A stretch of DNA of 64,000 bases from Eleusine coracana subsp. coracana (GCA_032690845.1 CM064427.1:22169164-22233163); one strand, 5' to 3'; counted from the first letter of the stretch, positions 43,261 through 53,971 are shown. Program-made: numbers and translations. Notes: generated by a model from the letters alone, not told the origin.

Positions 43261-44808
43261 GTTGACGGCTGTTAAGTACCATTTTTAACCGTCAACCATA
43301 CTCAAATAAAGGAGAATTTGGCATTTCATACACGCATGCTTTAGCACAATAATATAGTTCCACTTGTACTTGGAGAACTTTGTGCATGCAGGAGGAAATG
43401 TGAAGGAAACACCTCAAAAGGCAAGAAAACACACTTTCGACCAATCAGAGAGTGCCACATGGATGTCACACGGATTGAAGGGCCCATTTTCAGCACTTAA
43501 CTGACGTAACTCCCTGTAATACCGCGCAAACCGACGTCAGGACCCACAGGACAGCCACCCGGAGAAAGCACAGGCCAGGAGGGGCCACCCCCAGGTCGGC
43601 CGACCTGGTCAGGTCGGCCGACCCGGCCGGGCGCCCTCTCCGCCTGGGCTTCCACGTGTTGGCTCCTCCGCGACTCCTGATGACGGTTTGAGATGCCTTC
43701 CGTGGCGGTTACTCTCCCTTGCCGACCTATTGAGGCTATAAATAGGAGGGTGTGCCTTCACACTCAACACACACCACAAGAAGCATTTCTCTCTTGCTAG
43801 TAGTAGTTCTTGGAGTTTTAGTGGAGTTAGGCTGAGTCTAGAGCTCTCTAGTCCCAAGTCTTCACTTGGAATTGGTATGGCTCTTGTATCTTTTCCCTTT
43901 TGTAAGACTTTGCTCTTATCAATATATATATATTTTCTATATAGTTGTGCTTGGGTCATGAGTTTCTTGTTTGATATTGTGATCCATATATGTGATAGTA
44001 TAATCTACTTGTGTGATAGTAGTTTATATTTATTATACTACTATTGTCATGCTAGTTATATACCGTCACTATAGTCTAGTTTATATGTTATAGTCTCTAT
44101 GCTTAGTTTTAGCTGATAAAGTATAGCATGGGTTTGGTGATCGTATTCGTACGGTAGCTCTGCCTCGTTAATAGTAATCGTGGAGGGGCAGAGTGCTCTT
44201 TGGTCATGCAAGTATGGTACTTGGGTGACTGATTTGCATCAATTATTCGTTAGTCTACTGGTTCGTTGAGGTAGGCGGCAGGTGGTGACAGCCCTGTCCG
44301 TCCTTTGAAATCCTCCCCGCTAGGCTAGTGCGTAGGCTCTTGGCGGAAGTCTCCTGTGGATGCAGGGGTAAGTCCATGCCTGAAGTGCTATACTATTGAC
44401 TGCTGAACCTGAATGTGGGTCTGTATGTATTCTACTTAGGCTATGCAACTGTATAGGAATGTATAGTAGGAGTAGCTTAGCCTAGTCTTTCCTCCACTAG
44501 ATTTTATTTATTTAGTAGGAATCTTCTGTGTGTGTCACACTACCCGGTTATTATCATGTACCCGCCTATCTTGGTTAGATATCCTTGCTAATTGTTAACA
44601 TGATCTTATATGTTAGTAACGCTTCTTGATCATAACCTTCCTTTGGGATAAACAAATACGATACCCTGAATACTTCCGGGTGAAATGCTACAGCGGTATT
44701 CTCCGTGCGCTTGCGGATTTTACCTACTTGACTCTGGGACATATTAGTGAACCGTTTCTGGCCCCGTGCCGGGAATGATTTATTAATATGGCTTAGCAAA
44801 AGTCAACA
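43261..44808 (+). repeat. N2 3' LTR
   Basis: Near-identical to 36126-37672. Palindrome cores are at 43597 and 43615, the TATA box at 43737. It is followed by the GGATG duplication. Confidence 0.95.
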
Positions 44809-44813
44809 GGATG

Positions 44814-45553
44814 GTGAGAGAAGCTCAAGGAATTTGCAACCTTCAAAAGGAGTAGCGAAGAGTGTGATTGAGAAGACTCACGAAGACATGATTATAGATC
44901 GCCTCGATGCTATTCAAAGGAGGTTAGACAAAAATCTTCATATCCCTAAGGAAGAGACACTCAAGCTAGCGGAATCACGCTCCACATGTAGTGAGTGTGG
45001 AGAATTTGGTCATGTGCAGAAAGATTGCCCTGAAGAGATGAAGATGCTAGAATATATGAAGAATAGTGGATGGAAGCCCCAATATCAGCAACAAAGGAGT
45101 TCTTTGTCTCCTAGTTCGTCCATGCAAAATTCTATCCCACTTCGTCTCTAATGTCACGAGTTCTTCAAAGCTCAAGAGAAGATCAACAAGGACAATCAAG
45201 CTAAATTCAAGGAGATTGATCATGTCCTTGAGAGAATTAATGACAGGGTGATAGAAATTGGGAGCTCCAACGAGCAGATTTTAAAGCATACCAAGATTAT
45301 GGAGCAACAGATGGGACAGCTATCGCAAGCCATTCAAGGCAACAAGGGGGCTATTCCTGGCAATACGATGTCCGCAGAGCAGTTGAAGGCAATAGCTACA
45401 CGATCAGGAAAACAGATCACTCTGCGGGAGCAAAGAAGGCCCGCGCCGATTGGTGCACACCAAGCGCGAATCGGCGTGACAACCCTGTCAGCGCCGATCG
45501 GCTCCTTGAATGCGCTGATCGGCGCAAGGAGGATGATGACCTCTCTGGTCTGA
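44814..45553 (+). pseudogene. gag: N1 gag, C-terminal part
   Basis: Continues the N1 gag frame after N2: IEKTHEDMIIDRLDAIQRRL, a complete zinc knuckle CSECGEFGHVQKDC (about 44995-45035), a TAA at 45149, then coiled coil (AKFKEIDHVLERINDRVIEI, ILKHTKIMEQQMGQLSQAI) and IATRSGKQITLREQRRPAP. Two pairs of the element's palindromes are embedded in the coding sequence (about 45449-45531) and translate to APIGA / ALIGAR repeats. The stop at 45551 reflects a frameshift before the protease. Confidence 0.84.
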
Positions 45554-45669
45554 AAATGGGCGTGGAGACAGAAGAGCATGGCCCTGCCACGTTTCTAGAT
45601 ACTCAACTACTGACGAAGACAGAAAGAGCGTGACAACACGACGAGCAATTTGCAAGGTTCGTCGATATT

Positions 45670-46410
45670 ATGAAGAAGCTTTACATCAATGTCCCTTTTG
45701 TTGACGCTATCCAAGTTCTCACCTATGCCAAGTACATTAAGGACATGATGCAAAACAAGAAGTCTCTAGTTTCTGAGGAGGTTGTAAAGGTCACTAAGGA
45801 ACTAACGGCGGCAATCAATGATGTTGCACTGGACAAGAAACCCAACCCTGGATCACTAAGCATCAAATGCATGATTGGAACAAGGATATTTGATAGGCGC
45901 TTGTGCGATCTTGGAGCAAGCGTAAGTGTTATGCCCCATCATATATTCACAAATCTCAATTTGCCTGAATTAGAGCCTTCGGGTATGTGTTTGGAGTTAG
46001 CCGATCAATCGGTACGCTTCCCTGATGGAATTGCTGAGGATGTGCCTGTTCAAATTGAAGATCATATGGTCCCTGTTGATTTTATTATGCTTGATATGGA
46101 TAAGAGGACGAGGACCCCGTTGATCATAGGAAGACCCTTCTTGAGGACAGCAAAGGCAAGTATTGATGTTGGGAGTGGTGAGATAAGCTTCGATATAAGT
46201 GGGACTCCCTACTCTTTCAAGTTTCGCCCAAAGGGAGAAGAGTGTCGTGCTATTGATGAAGTGAAGAGATACAAGACACCGTGGCATCGTGGCGTTGAAA
46301 GTAATTGGAGGGGATGTATGGATAGGTCGTCCAAGCTATATGAGCCATGGAGATTAGATAACCTTGTAGTATCGCGGCCTCACATCTTGCACCGCGACAC
46401 TAAGGATTGA
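45670..46410 (+). CDS. N1 aspartic protease domain
   Basis: Open ORF (ATG 45670, MKKLYINVPFVDAIQVLTYA) containing the Athila-type pre-protease segment and a retropepsin-like domain with the active site LCDLGASVSVMPHHIF (D-L-G-A-S, about 45903-45935), then IGRPFLRTAKASIDV, the second conserved block. It would process gag. It should be a fusion with gag (TGA at about 45631 and a frameshift now separate them). After DTKD-stop at 46410 no reverse transcriptase follows, so the element lost all downstream enzymes. Confidence 0.88.
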   Translation: MKKLYINVPFVDAIQVLTYAKYIKDMMQNKKSLVSEEVVKVTKELTAAINDVALDKKPNPGSLSIKCMIGTRIFDRRLCDLGASVSVMPHHIFTNLNLPELEPSGMCLELADQSVRFPDGIAEDVPVQIEDHMVPVDFIMLDMDKRTRTPLIIGRPFLRTAKASIDVGSGEISFDISGTPYSFKFRPKGEECRAIDEVKRYKTPWHRGVESNWRGCMDRSSKLYEPWRLDNLVVSRPHILHRDTKD

Positions 46411-47591
46411 TTGTTTGCGGGGAGGTCAAGCTCTTTGACCTCTAAATAACTAGAGCGCTCTTGGGAGGCAACCCAATGATCAGGGAATTTAGAAGTTATT
46501 TAGTGCTTATGGGAGGGCAACCCATTTCATTTAGTTAAATAGTGCTGGCCGGGACGACAACCCGGTGTTTTTTAAATTTTCTTGCTTGAGATAAAAACAA
46601 TCTCCCAAATAAAAAAAATAGAAAAGTGTGTGCTTAATTCTTGTGTGCTCTTGCATTGTCTGTTTATTCGTGCAAAACTGTATGTATACATACTGTAGAC
46701 TAACAATGCGGGAATATAAAAAAGACCAAAAACAGGAAGGAACAGAGCTCGCGCCGATCGACGCACTTCTGCGCCGATCGGCGCAGTACTACCCAAGTCA
46801 GGACAGAAGGCCGACGACGCCCAGAATTGAAGGAGTGCTAAACCAAGCACAATAATTTTTGGAGACGGAGCTATTTTCAAGAGAAGAAGCGAGGGGTCAG
46901 AAGCAAAAACGGACGTCACGCAGATTGCCGCGAGTCAGCGCCGGTCGGCACGGTCACCAGATGTGCCATGATACGTATGCCAATACTACAGGAACATTGG
47001 AGAAGTGAAAATTAGGTGAAAGCGATGAACATGAGGCATCAGAATCAGCACCAGACCAAAAGACGAGGTCCAAGGGACTTGTGCCGTTCGGCGCCCTACT
47101 GCGCCGATCGGCACAGGTACCCATGCAGTTCCCAAATGGGCGACAAAGGCGGCAGACATTGATTTTGAGGAACATGTATGATTATTATACAGGTGTGCAG
47201 TGCAGAGGAGACACGGAATTGACCAAAAGGTAAAAAAGAGACGGCGCGCCGATCAGCGCGGGCCTGTGCCAATTGGCGCAACCAACAAGACATCAGGATT
47301 CCGTGTTGTTCCCCTGCCAACCAACATGATGTGCCAGGAAGCGACATAAAGGATGGGAATCAAGCTTCAAAGTGGTCAGAGCATTCAAAATTTGAATTGT
47401 GCCGATCAACGCAGGTACCCGTGCCGATCGGCGCGCTCTCAAATTTTAAAATTTTACGGCGGTTCCTTCTCCTGGAAGTTTCCCACACTATAAAAGGGAG
47501 GACAGGCGTCCCCAGTTCGGCACACCATCCCAGTAATCTCTCCACCTTCCCCACTACCCACGATCTCACACACGTTCCGCAATTTTCGCAG
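46411..47591 (+). promoter_or_regulatory. N1 internal spacer: palindrome pairs and internal TATA box
   Basis: Non-coding. At 46430-46570 a decayed repeat GGGAGG(C/G)CAACCC occurs three times. Palindrome pairs related to GCGCCGATCGGCGC lie at 46754-46787, 47082-47116, 47244-47281 and 47399-47436, with cores mostly 20-22 bp apart. A TATAAAAG box at 47489-47496 lies about 50 bases after the last pair, and TTTTCGCAG directly precedes the ATG at 47592 (acceptor-like). This repeats the LTR arrangement (pair 51260-51293, TATA 51339). Confidence 0.55.
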
Positions 47592-49150
47592 ATGGATCGT
47601 CTTCGCTCCTCCGGCAGCAGCAGCAAGTCGAGCGGTGACTCCTCGGCGAGGGGTGGCTCCGACGCTTGTGATGACATGTCGGTGGGTGGTGCATCTGCTG
47701 GCTCAGCGGCGGCGACATATGAGATCCGCGCCCGCCACTCCGTCTCAGGCGTGTCCCTTCCAACAGGGCGTGCTACGAGGAGCCGAACAGCGGCAAGCCG
47801 TGGGGTTCCCACATCACAACCACCGCCGGCATTCATGCCGCGCCCGGTGGAGGAGGGCTTCACCCTGCTGAGCGCAGAGGAACAGCGGCACTACCTCGCG
47901 GTGAGGGGAAGGTTCGTCTCCAACTTCGACTTGGACGAGACCTTCCTCACCTCGATCGACATGTGGGAGGACTTAAAGGGGATGCTAGACAACCTCGGCT
48001 GGGTGGATTTCTGCCTCCTCCCCATGGACTACAACCTCGACATCGTCATCGAGGTTGCCTCTATGATGAGGCTTGGCACCGTCGAAGATGGTAGCGAGGC
48101 CGTCAACGTCCGCATCCGCGACATCAGCCACACGGTGACCATGGAGGCGGCGGCTCAAGCCTTCAGCTTTGACGTCAATGCTGACGTCGCCGGCATCTTG
48201 GGACGCGGGGAGTTGGACTCCATTTGGAGGCGGCTCTCCTTTTTAGAAGAAATGAAGCGCGGCAACATTCGCAACCCGACCATTCAAGTCTTCCATCGGT
48301 GGTTGGCGGCACGCATAGGCGACAAGGTCGACTCCAGCAACGTCACCGATGCGGACTTGCGGTGGCTCTACAACGCCATCATGAGTCCGTCTCATTGCAA
48401 CCCCATGTAGGTGATGGTGCGGGGTTGGCTCGACAAGAGGGGCAAGGAAAGCAAGAAGTTGGCCTTCGGGGCCAATATTCAACGCCTAGCAGCCCTCGTC
48501 TGCGACGGCGATGGACCGGGGGGCGCAATGACAAGTGGGAGTGCGCGATAGAGATCGACGAGAATATGAGTCATGACAATATTATCACGGGAAGTGTTCG
48601 TGCCGGCTTCCATGTTGGTGGCACTAACGTAGAACTCCCGTGTGCGGAGCTAGGAGTTTTTCTCCCTCGCAAGTTGGAGGGAGGAAATTGGCTTGAGGAA
48701 GGTCTCCTGGAGGGGGGCCGAGTTCTCAAGGACCGCCGTGGGCGGGTTCGACAGCTGGGCATATCTACAGCAGCCGGCGGCGAGTGGGACTCCTGGGGGT
48801 CACGCCAAGAGCATCAGCAGTACCAGTCAGGGTGGAGTGACGCAACGGGCGGTCCACAGCCCTCTACGCCGATCGACGCAGGCGATGCGCCTGTCGGCGC
48901 ACCCTACTACAGCGCGAATGTCGACTATAGGTAACAAGGGTGTGTACCAGTGGTGCCTCCTGTGCCTGGTGCAGACTTTTTCGTGCCCATGCAGGGGTAC
49001 CTCGACAACAACATGCACTACATCGAGCGCGTGGAGGAAGCCACGTCCCAATGGAGGTACAACCACGATGCGATGGTGGAGGAGTTCGAGCGACTCAAGA
49101 CGCGGTGCTATGGCTTCGATCAGCCACCAACTCCACTTTTGGATGACTAG
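47592..49150 (+). pseudogene. N1 env-position ORF, ATHILA ORF-1-like, broken
   Basis: ATG 47592 (MDRLRSSGSSSKSSGDSS): a Ser/Gly/Arg-rich N-terminus, then FVSNFDLDETFLTSIDMW, MLDNLGWVDFCLLPMDYN, IRDISHTVTMEAAAQAF and NPTIQVFHRWLAARIGD. The NPT-x5-HxWLA block matches NPTLRFMHVWLA in the N2 ORF, so the two are homologous in the same position. It is broken by TAG at 48408, a frameshift between about 48480 and 48540, and TAA near 48931. It ends in a helical segment HYIERVEEATSQWRYNHDAM and stops at 49150. Confidence 0.83.
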
Positions 49151-49274
49151 AGTGCCTAGGAGTTGGCACGTGTATCGGTTTCCTGGTTTGCGTTTTCTTT
49201 TATCTTTTGCAGTTTTTTTCTTTATTTGCTTATGTGTGTGTGTGAGCGGGTTGGGAAACCATGTATCAACTGTG

Positions 49275-49420
49275 TTTACTTTCATGCAAGTGTGTTAATA
49301 GTAGTTTTACTTTCATGCAAGTGTGTTAGTAGTAGTTTTACTTTCATGCAAGTGAGTTAGTAGTAGTTTTATTTTCATGCAAGTGTTTTAGTAGTAGTTT
49401 TATTTTCATCCAAGTGTGTG
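49275..49420 (+). repeat. N1 31-bp minisatellite, about 5 copies
   Basis: Tandem units TTCATGCAAGTGTGTTAGTA plus GTAGTTTTACT, copies differing by one or two bases, in the 3' non-coding region of N1. The remaining 49421-50790 is AT-rich and non-coding, with a palindrome pair at about 50056-50086, a run of 15 G (50148-50162), and the polypurine region GGGACAAGCAAAGG...GTGTGGGCGAAC directly before the 3' LTR. Confidence 0.88.
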
Positions 49421-50790
49421 CAAAAATCATCACCATGTATTCGAGTTTCGATCTTAATATAATGGTGGCGGTTATGCTCTTTTAGGAGAATTGAATTATT
49501 TATTCTTTCTTAAAAAGTGTTGATCAAGATCAAATAGTGTTGTGCATTGAATAAAATTTTGAACTTACACTTAATGATTATTCGGTAAATATGTCTTATG
49601 TGGAGCAATTTTGAGTACCCATGTGCTTCATTTGTGTTGTCCAGTTTGTGATAATAACTTAGTACCAATCTTTACAAAAATAAATTTTCATGTTGTGAAC
49701 TTTAGAATTTATTGTTTTGAAGATCCTTACCTACCAATACCTTATTTTGAGCAATACTCATGAACCTTTGATATGTAGATAAACATTAAATTGATGGTTA
49801 AGTTCGGTTAGGATTTAATTCTTTTTGGTATGAACTTTATTAAGATGGCAATTCTTTGTGTATCTTTTTCTAGCCTTGAAATTACTCATGCAAAAATTCA
49901 ATTCCGCTGAGTACACTACCATAAACCCAAAACATCTTATTGAGTATCATTCCATGACCACATCCTATATTTCTGGCTATATTTAATTCTTGAATAAATG
50001 TTGAAGCTGGACGGATCAAATACCAATAAATGATGGTAAATTTGGGTTGAGAGCTGATCGGCGCACCCTGAGCCGATCGGCGCAGCAGCGTTTAAAAAAA
50101 AAAGCTCTGCTGTTTGCTAAGGGGCTAGGAAAATTTTAAGTGTGTGTGGGGGGGGGGGGGGGATGGTATATGACATGCTTATTCTCAAAATTCATTCTAA
50201 TATAGCCATGAATCATTCCAACCATGTGCAATCTTCCAAGATCAAATTTTTGCTATACACATGTCCACATATCCAAAGTGTGAGTCCTTTCTAAAATTTT
50301 TCTTTCTTAATAGCCATCTTGATAGGTTTCTATAATTCCAACGAAGAATAATCTCATAGCTTTACAATATATTATTGATTTATGTTTGCAATCCTTGAAT
50401 TACCTCACCTAGCTACTCATATAAGCCCTACACTAATATTATTTGATCATTATGATGTAGAATATAGGTTGAGTGATTTGAAAGATGAGTTGTTGCCTTG
50501 GATTATTTGGAAGATAGATTCTCTATGTTCACAACAATCTTTTAAGTGATTTTCATGTGTGGAAAAGTTTAATTTATGAGTTGGACATGATCTTTTGCTT
50601 TGGGGAGAACTTTAAGCTTTATGCACATATTTGATCTATTTTGCTGAATACCAATATGAAATACACCACAATAGAACAATGCTCAACATTTGCTGATTCG
50701 AGATATCTTTTATGATAGAAAGAGTATGTTTTTTTATTTTTCTTTCTTTTACTTTACTCGGGACAAGCAAAGGTTTAAGTGTGGGCGAAC

Positions 50791-52405
50791 TGTTGGCACT
50801 TCCCAAGTGCCCCTTTTATATGTGAATATTACCCCAATTAGAGCATAATTGATACTAATTTAGGCCATTTACCTGTGATACTGTGTATATATTTGTATAT
50901 GCATTGTTTTAGAGCTTTATTGTAGAAATAGGTAAAATTGGTGATTAATGCGATGATGGAGAGGACAGGAGTCCAGAACCGACGAAAAGCACTAAAGAAG
51001 CCCAGCGCCCCGATCGGCGCAGCCTATGAGCCGATCAGCGCAAGGGTGTTTTGGCCCACAGAAGTGACCGAGGCCCATTCCACATGTTTATGGAAGATTA
51101 TCTGCGCAAGACACTTAAAGATATTTGTCTAGAAGATTTATGGAACTTCAAGATCTCAACGTACAGTACAAGACTTTATCTCGAAGGAAAAGGCCCACAT
51201 GGCAGCGGTGGAAGACAGAGGAACCGACTCGAGGAAGAAATCAGAGAAGACACAGCTTGCGCCGATCGGTGCAATCCTGCGCCAATCGGCGCAACCGCCT
51301 TATTTGCTAGAAACCGAATCCTTTAGGAGTAGAACCCCTATAAATACTTGTAAACCCTCGCTGCAGAGAGGAGGAGGCGACAGAGGGAAACCAGATCCAT
51401 GAGTTAGAGTCACCGGGGCTTGCCCCGTTAGAATAGATCTCTAGTTGAGTTTCAAGAACCATTGGAGGTAAGAGTTGATCCGTCAAGGTAGGCCATCTCG
51501 ACGGGGATGAATCTTACTCTATGTATCTCAAGGATGATTGAATATGTTGATGATGGTTTTGGTGATTTGTCTATCTTGATTCTATAATCATGCATGTGCT
51601 TATTCCAGTTGCTTAGTTCTAGGCTAAGTAAGCAGATATTATCTTAATCATGATGATTAGGATAGTATTCGGACATTGTATTGATTATGGTTGCTTGATG
51701 ATGCTAGTAGTGTGTTTTAGCGGTGACGGCACTAAGCCTGCACAACACTATTGGATAGTTGAGTAGGGTAAGATACTTGCGCGATTAAGGGTTTTCTCTC
51801 GGCAGAGATAAATCGGGAGCCGCTCGGAAAGCAGGGTGGTCTTACACATTATAGGTTTTCATTGATCTATGTAATTACCCATTATGATGCTATTCAATTA
51901 GACTTTCTGGTTACGATCTCACTAGTAGATATCTGGCTACTCACTTAACATCATAGGTTTACAAGATCTGGCACACTTTCGCTCAGATTCACTGGTGTGC
52001 CGATCGGCTCAACTCCTACGTCGATCGGCGCAACAACTTTGGCTTAGATTCACCAGTGTGCCGATCGGCTCAATTCCTACGCCGATCGGCGCAACCACAG
52101 ATTTACTAGATCTCGTGCACTTTGGCTCAGTTTCACCAGTGTGTCGATCGGCTCGACTCCTGCGCCGATCGGCGCAATGACAGATTTACTATCTGACGCA
52201 CTTTTGCGCTGGCCAGTCTCCCCCTCATGCAACCTGACTTTGACAGTAGCCTTGACTAGATCTTTTACTGTTAACTTTGTTTAATAAATCCCTAAGGTCC
52301 CAGTGGATTCGATAAATCTTGGAATACTGAATTCAAGGGAAAAAGTGCTACAATCGTACACCGTCCTCTTGCGGTATATAAGTGGGTGCGTAGATACGAC
52401 CAACA
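50791..52405 (+). repeat. N1 3' LTR
   Basis: 1615 bp, TGTTGGCACT...CCAACA. Palindrome pairs at 51007-51042, 51260-51293, 51997-52034, 52058-52095 and 52141-52177; TATAAATA at 51339. It is followed by AGCAT (52406-52410). Confidence 0.94.
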
Positions 52406-52410
52406 AGCAT

Positions 52411-52548
52411 CACCCTTAGGTTATCCCTCCTGATGAGCTGATTTTGGGTAACCTTGACAGCGATTTGGATATTCTTTCTCCTACTATGGATGAAGATGAT
52501 GACACTGATGTTGTTTGTAGTGCTCCTACACTTTTGATGAGGAGTTAG
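52411..52548 (+). pseudogene. T1 ORF upstream of gag, 3' end
   Basis: The frame interrupted by N1 resumes in phase: after the AGCAT duplication it reads HP, a TAG, then VIPPDELILGNLDSDLDILS and DEDDDTDVV, ending with a TAG at 52546. The acidic C-terminus follows the coiled coil of 32842-33593. The stretch 52549-52849 is AT-rich non-coding leader to gag. Confidence 0.75.
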
Positions 52549-52849
52549 ACTATCTGATGAGATGTAGTTGTATCAATGTAAAAATATATATAAGTTGTAG
52601 TAACCATGAAGTGTTCCTAGTAATCATCATTGTAACATATCATGAGGTGTAGTGGTATGTATAATATCTAGTCTAACTTTGTTAATACTACAACCATGTA
52701 TTATTCTTCTTCTGGGCTAAATGAAGAATGGTTGTGGTTATTTTATTTTGGATCAGTTCTGAAATTTTACTATTGTTGATATTAAATTTATCTTTCTTAT
52801 TTCATTTTTGTATTGCATGATGAATTAATGAGTACTTTGAAATTTCAGA

Positions 52850-53971
52850 ATGGTTACCACCCGTCGTAGTGAGCCAGAGATCTCACAACAGGGAGCTCAA
52901 AATGATCACCTCCACCACCAAATCCATGGGCTCAAGTTATGTCCATGATGTTTGAGTCAAGGCAGGAAGAAACTGAATTACTTCGTGAGATAGCTCAGAA
53001 CTTGAATCATAACGGTGGACGCCGTGATGATCAGCCACGGCAGAGCATTTATCAAGATTTATTGTCAACTCACCCACCAACATTTGAGCATGCTAGAGAG
53101 CCATTAGATGCTGACAATTTTATTTGCATCACTGAATCTAGGTTTGGGTTGCTGCAGTGCACCAATGCACAGAAACCACTATTCACTGCACAACAACTTC
53201 TAGGTTCAGCACATGTTTGGTGGGCTAACTATGTTGCCTCACTTCCAGAAGGTCATATTATGCAATAGGAGGAGTTTAAAGATGCATTCCGTGCTCATTT
53301 CATACCTGCTGGAATTATGGAGAGAAAACTCCAGGAATTTCTATACTTGAAGCAAGGAGGCAGGACTGTGCTAGAATACTCTCAAAAATTTAATCATCTG
53401 GCACAGTATGCTCCTCTGTATGTGGATACTGAAGCAAAGAAGCGTGCTGCATTTTGTCGTGGCATGAATCCCACCCTGAAGGAAAAAATTGACATGGCAG
53501 ATGACGGGAACTTTTAGTGATCTAGTCAATGCTGCCATTGTGCAAGAAGATGCATATCATGAAGTGCAGACTGAAGAACATAAAAGGAAGGCTCCACCCA
53601 CTGAAAATATTGCTGCACCACAGCCCAAACATCGTTTGGTGTATACTTCTCTAACCGGACGATGATATCAGGCAGCACCGCAGCAGCAATTTTATCGTCC
53701 AAAATCGCAGAATTTTAATCGTCCACAACAACAAGCTCGTATTCCAGCATCACCATAGCAAGCTCATGCGCCCCGTGCACCATCACAGCAACAAAATCAG
53801 AATGCACACAATGCACCATCAGCTGGACAGTACAGCCCTTATCCATTCTACAATTGTGGCCGTGTCGGTCATTTTTCGAAGGAATGTACGTATCCCCGTA
53901 GTGAAGCTGGAAAACAAGCTCGTGACCGTGCTGCAAACCAGCAGCGTCGGCAAGGGAATAAATCTGGACAC
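52850..53971 (+). pseudogene. gag: T1 gag
   Basis: ATG 52850 (MVTTRRSEPEISQQGAQND), frameshift near 52930, then IYQDLLSTHPPTFEHAREP, LGSAHVWWANYVASLP, EEFKDAFRAHFIPAGIM, FLYLKQGGRTVLEYSQKFN and AFCRGMNPTLKEKI: a chromovirus gag. It is broken by TAG at 53266, a frameshift near 53515, and further stops at about 53664 and 53757. The zinc knuckle near 53850 reads FYNCGRVGHFSKEC, with the first Cys replaced by Tyr. It runs directly into protease. Confidence 0.87.

Larger units (their letters stand above)
36126..44808 (+). mobile_element. N2: young non-autonomous Athila-like gypsy element
   Basis: 8683 bp with LTRs 36126-37672 and 43261-44808 and target duplication GGATG. It has a primer site of Asp-tRNA type, an intact gag ORF, a Lys/Pro/Gln-rich tail ORF, an internal promoter-like stretch, an intact env-position ORF, and a polypurine tract. 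Protease, reverse transcriptase, RNase H and integrase are absent. The LTRs differ at roughly 18 positions by eye (about 1.2 percent), so it is recent; with the rate of 1.3e-8 often used for grass LTRs that is around 0.4-0.5 million years (rough inference). It sits in the N1 gag and is the innermost element of the nest. Confidence 0.95.
33594..52405 (+). mobile_element. N1: non-autonomous Athila-like gypsy element, containing N2
   Basis: Bounded by TGTTGG...CAACA LTRs (33594-35188 and 50791-52405) and the AGCAT duplication. It has an Asp-tRNA-type primer site, gag, an aspartic protease of the D-L-G-A-S type, a long palindrome-rich spacer with an internal TATA box, an env-position ORF and a polypurine tract, but no reverse transcriptase, RNase H or integrase. 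It is inserted in the upstream ORF of T1 and is itself interrupted in gag by N2. Without N2 it is about 10.1 kb. Gag and the env-position ORF are broken, so it would now depend on relatives for everything except possibly protease. Confidence 0.93.

Noticed and set aside
51995..52180. Open frames rich in CRSAQ / RRSAQ / APIGA repeats in N1 and N1' LTRs
   Set aside because: They are translations of the palindrome pairs in non-coding LTR DNA. Only the copy inside gag (45449-45531) is within a real coding frame.
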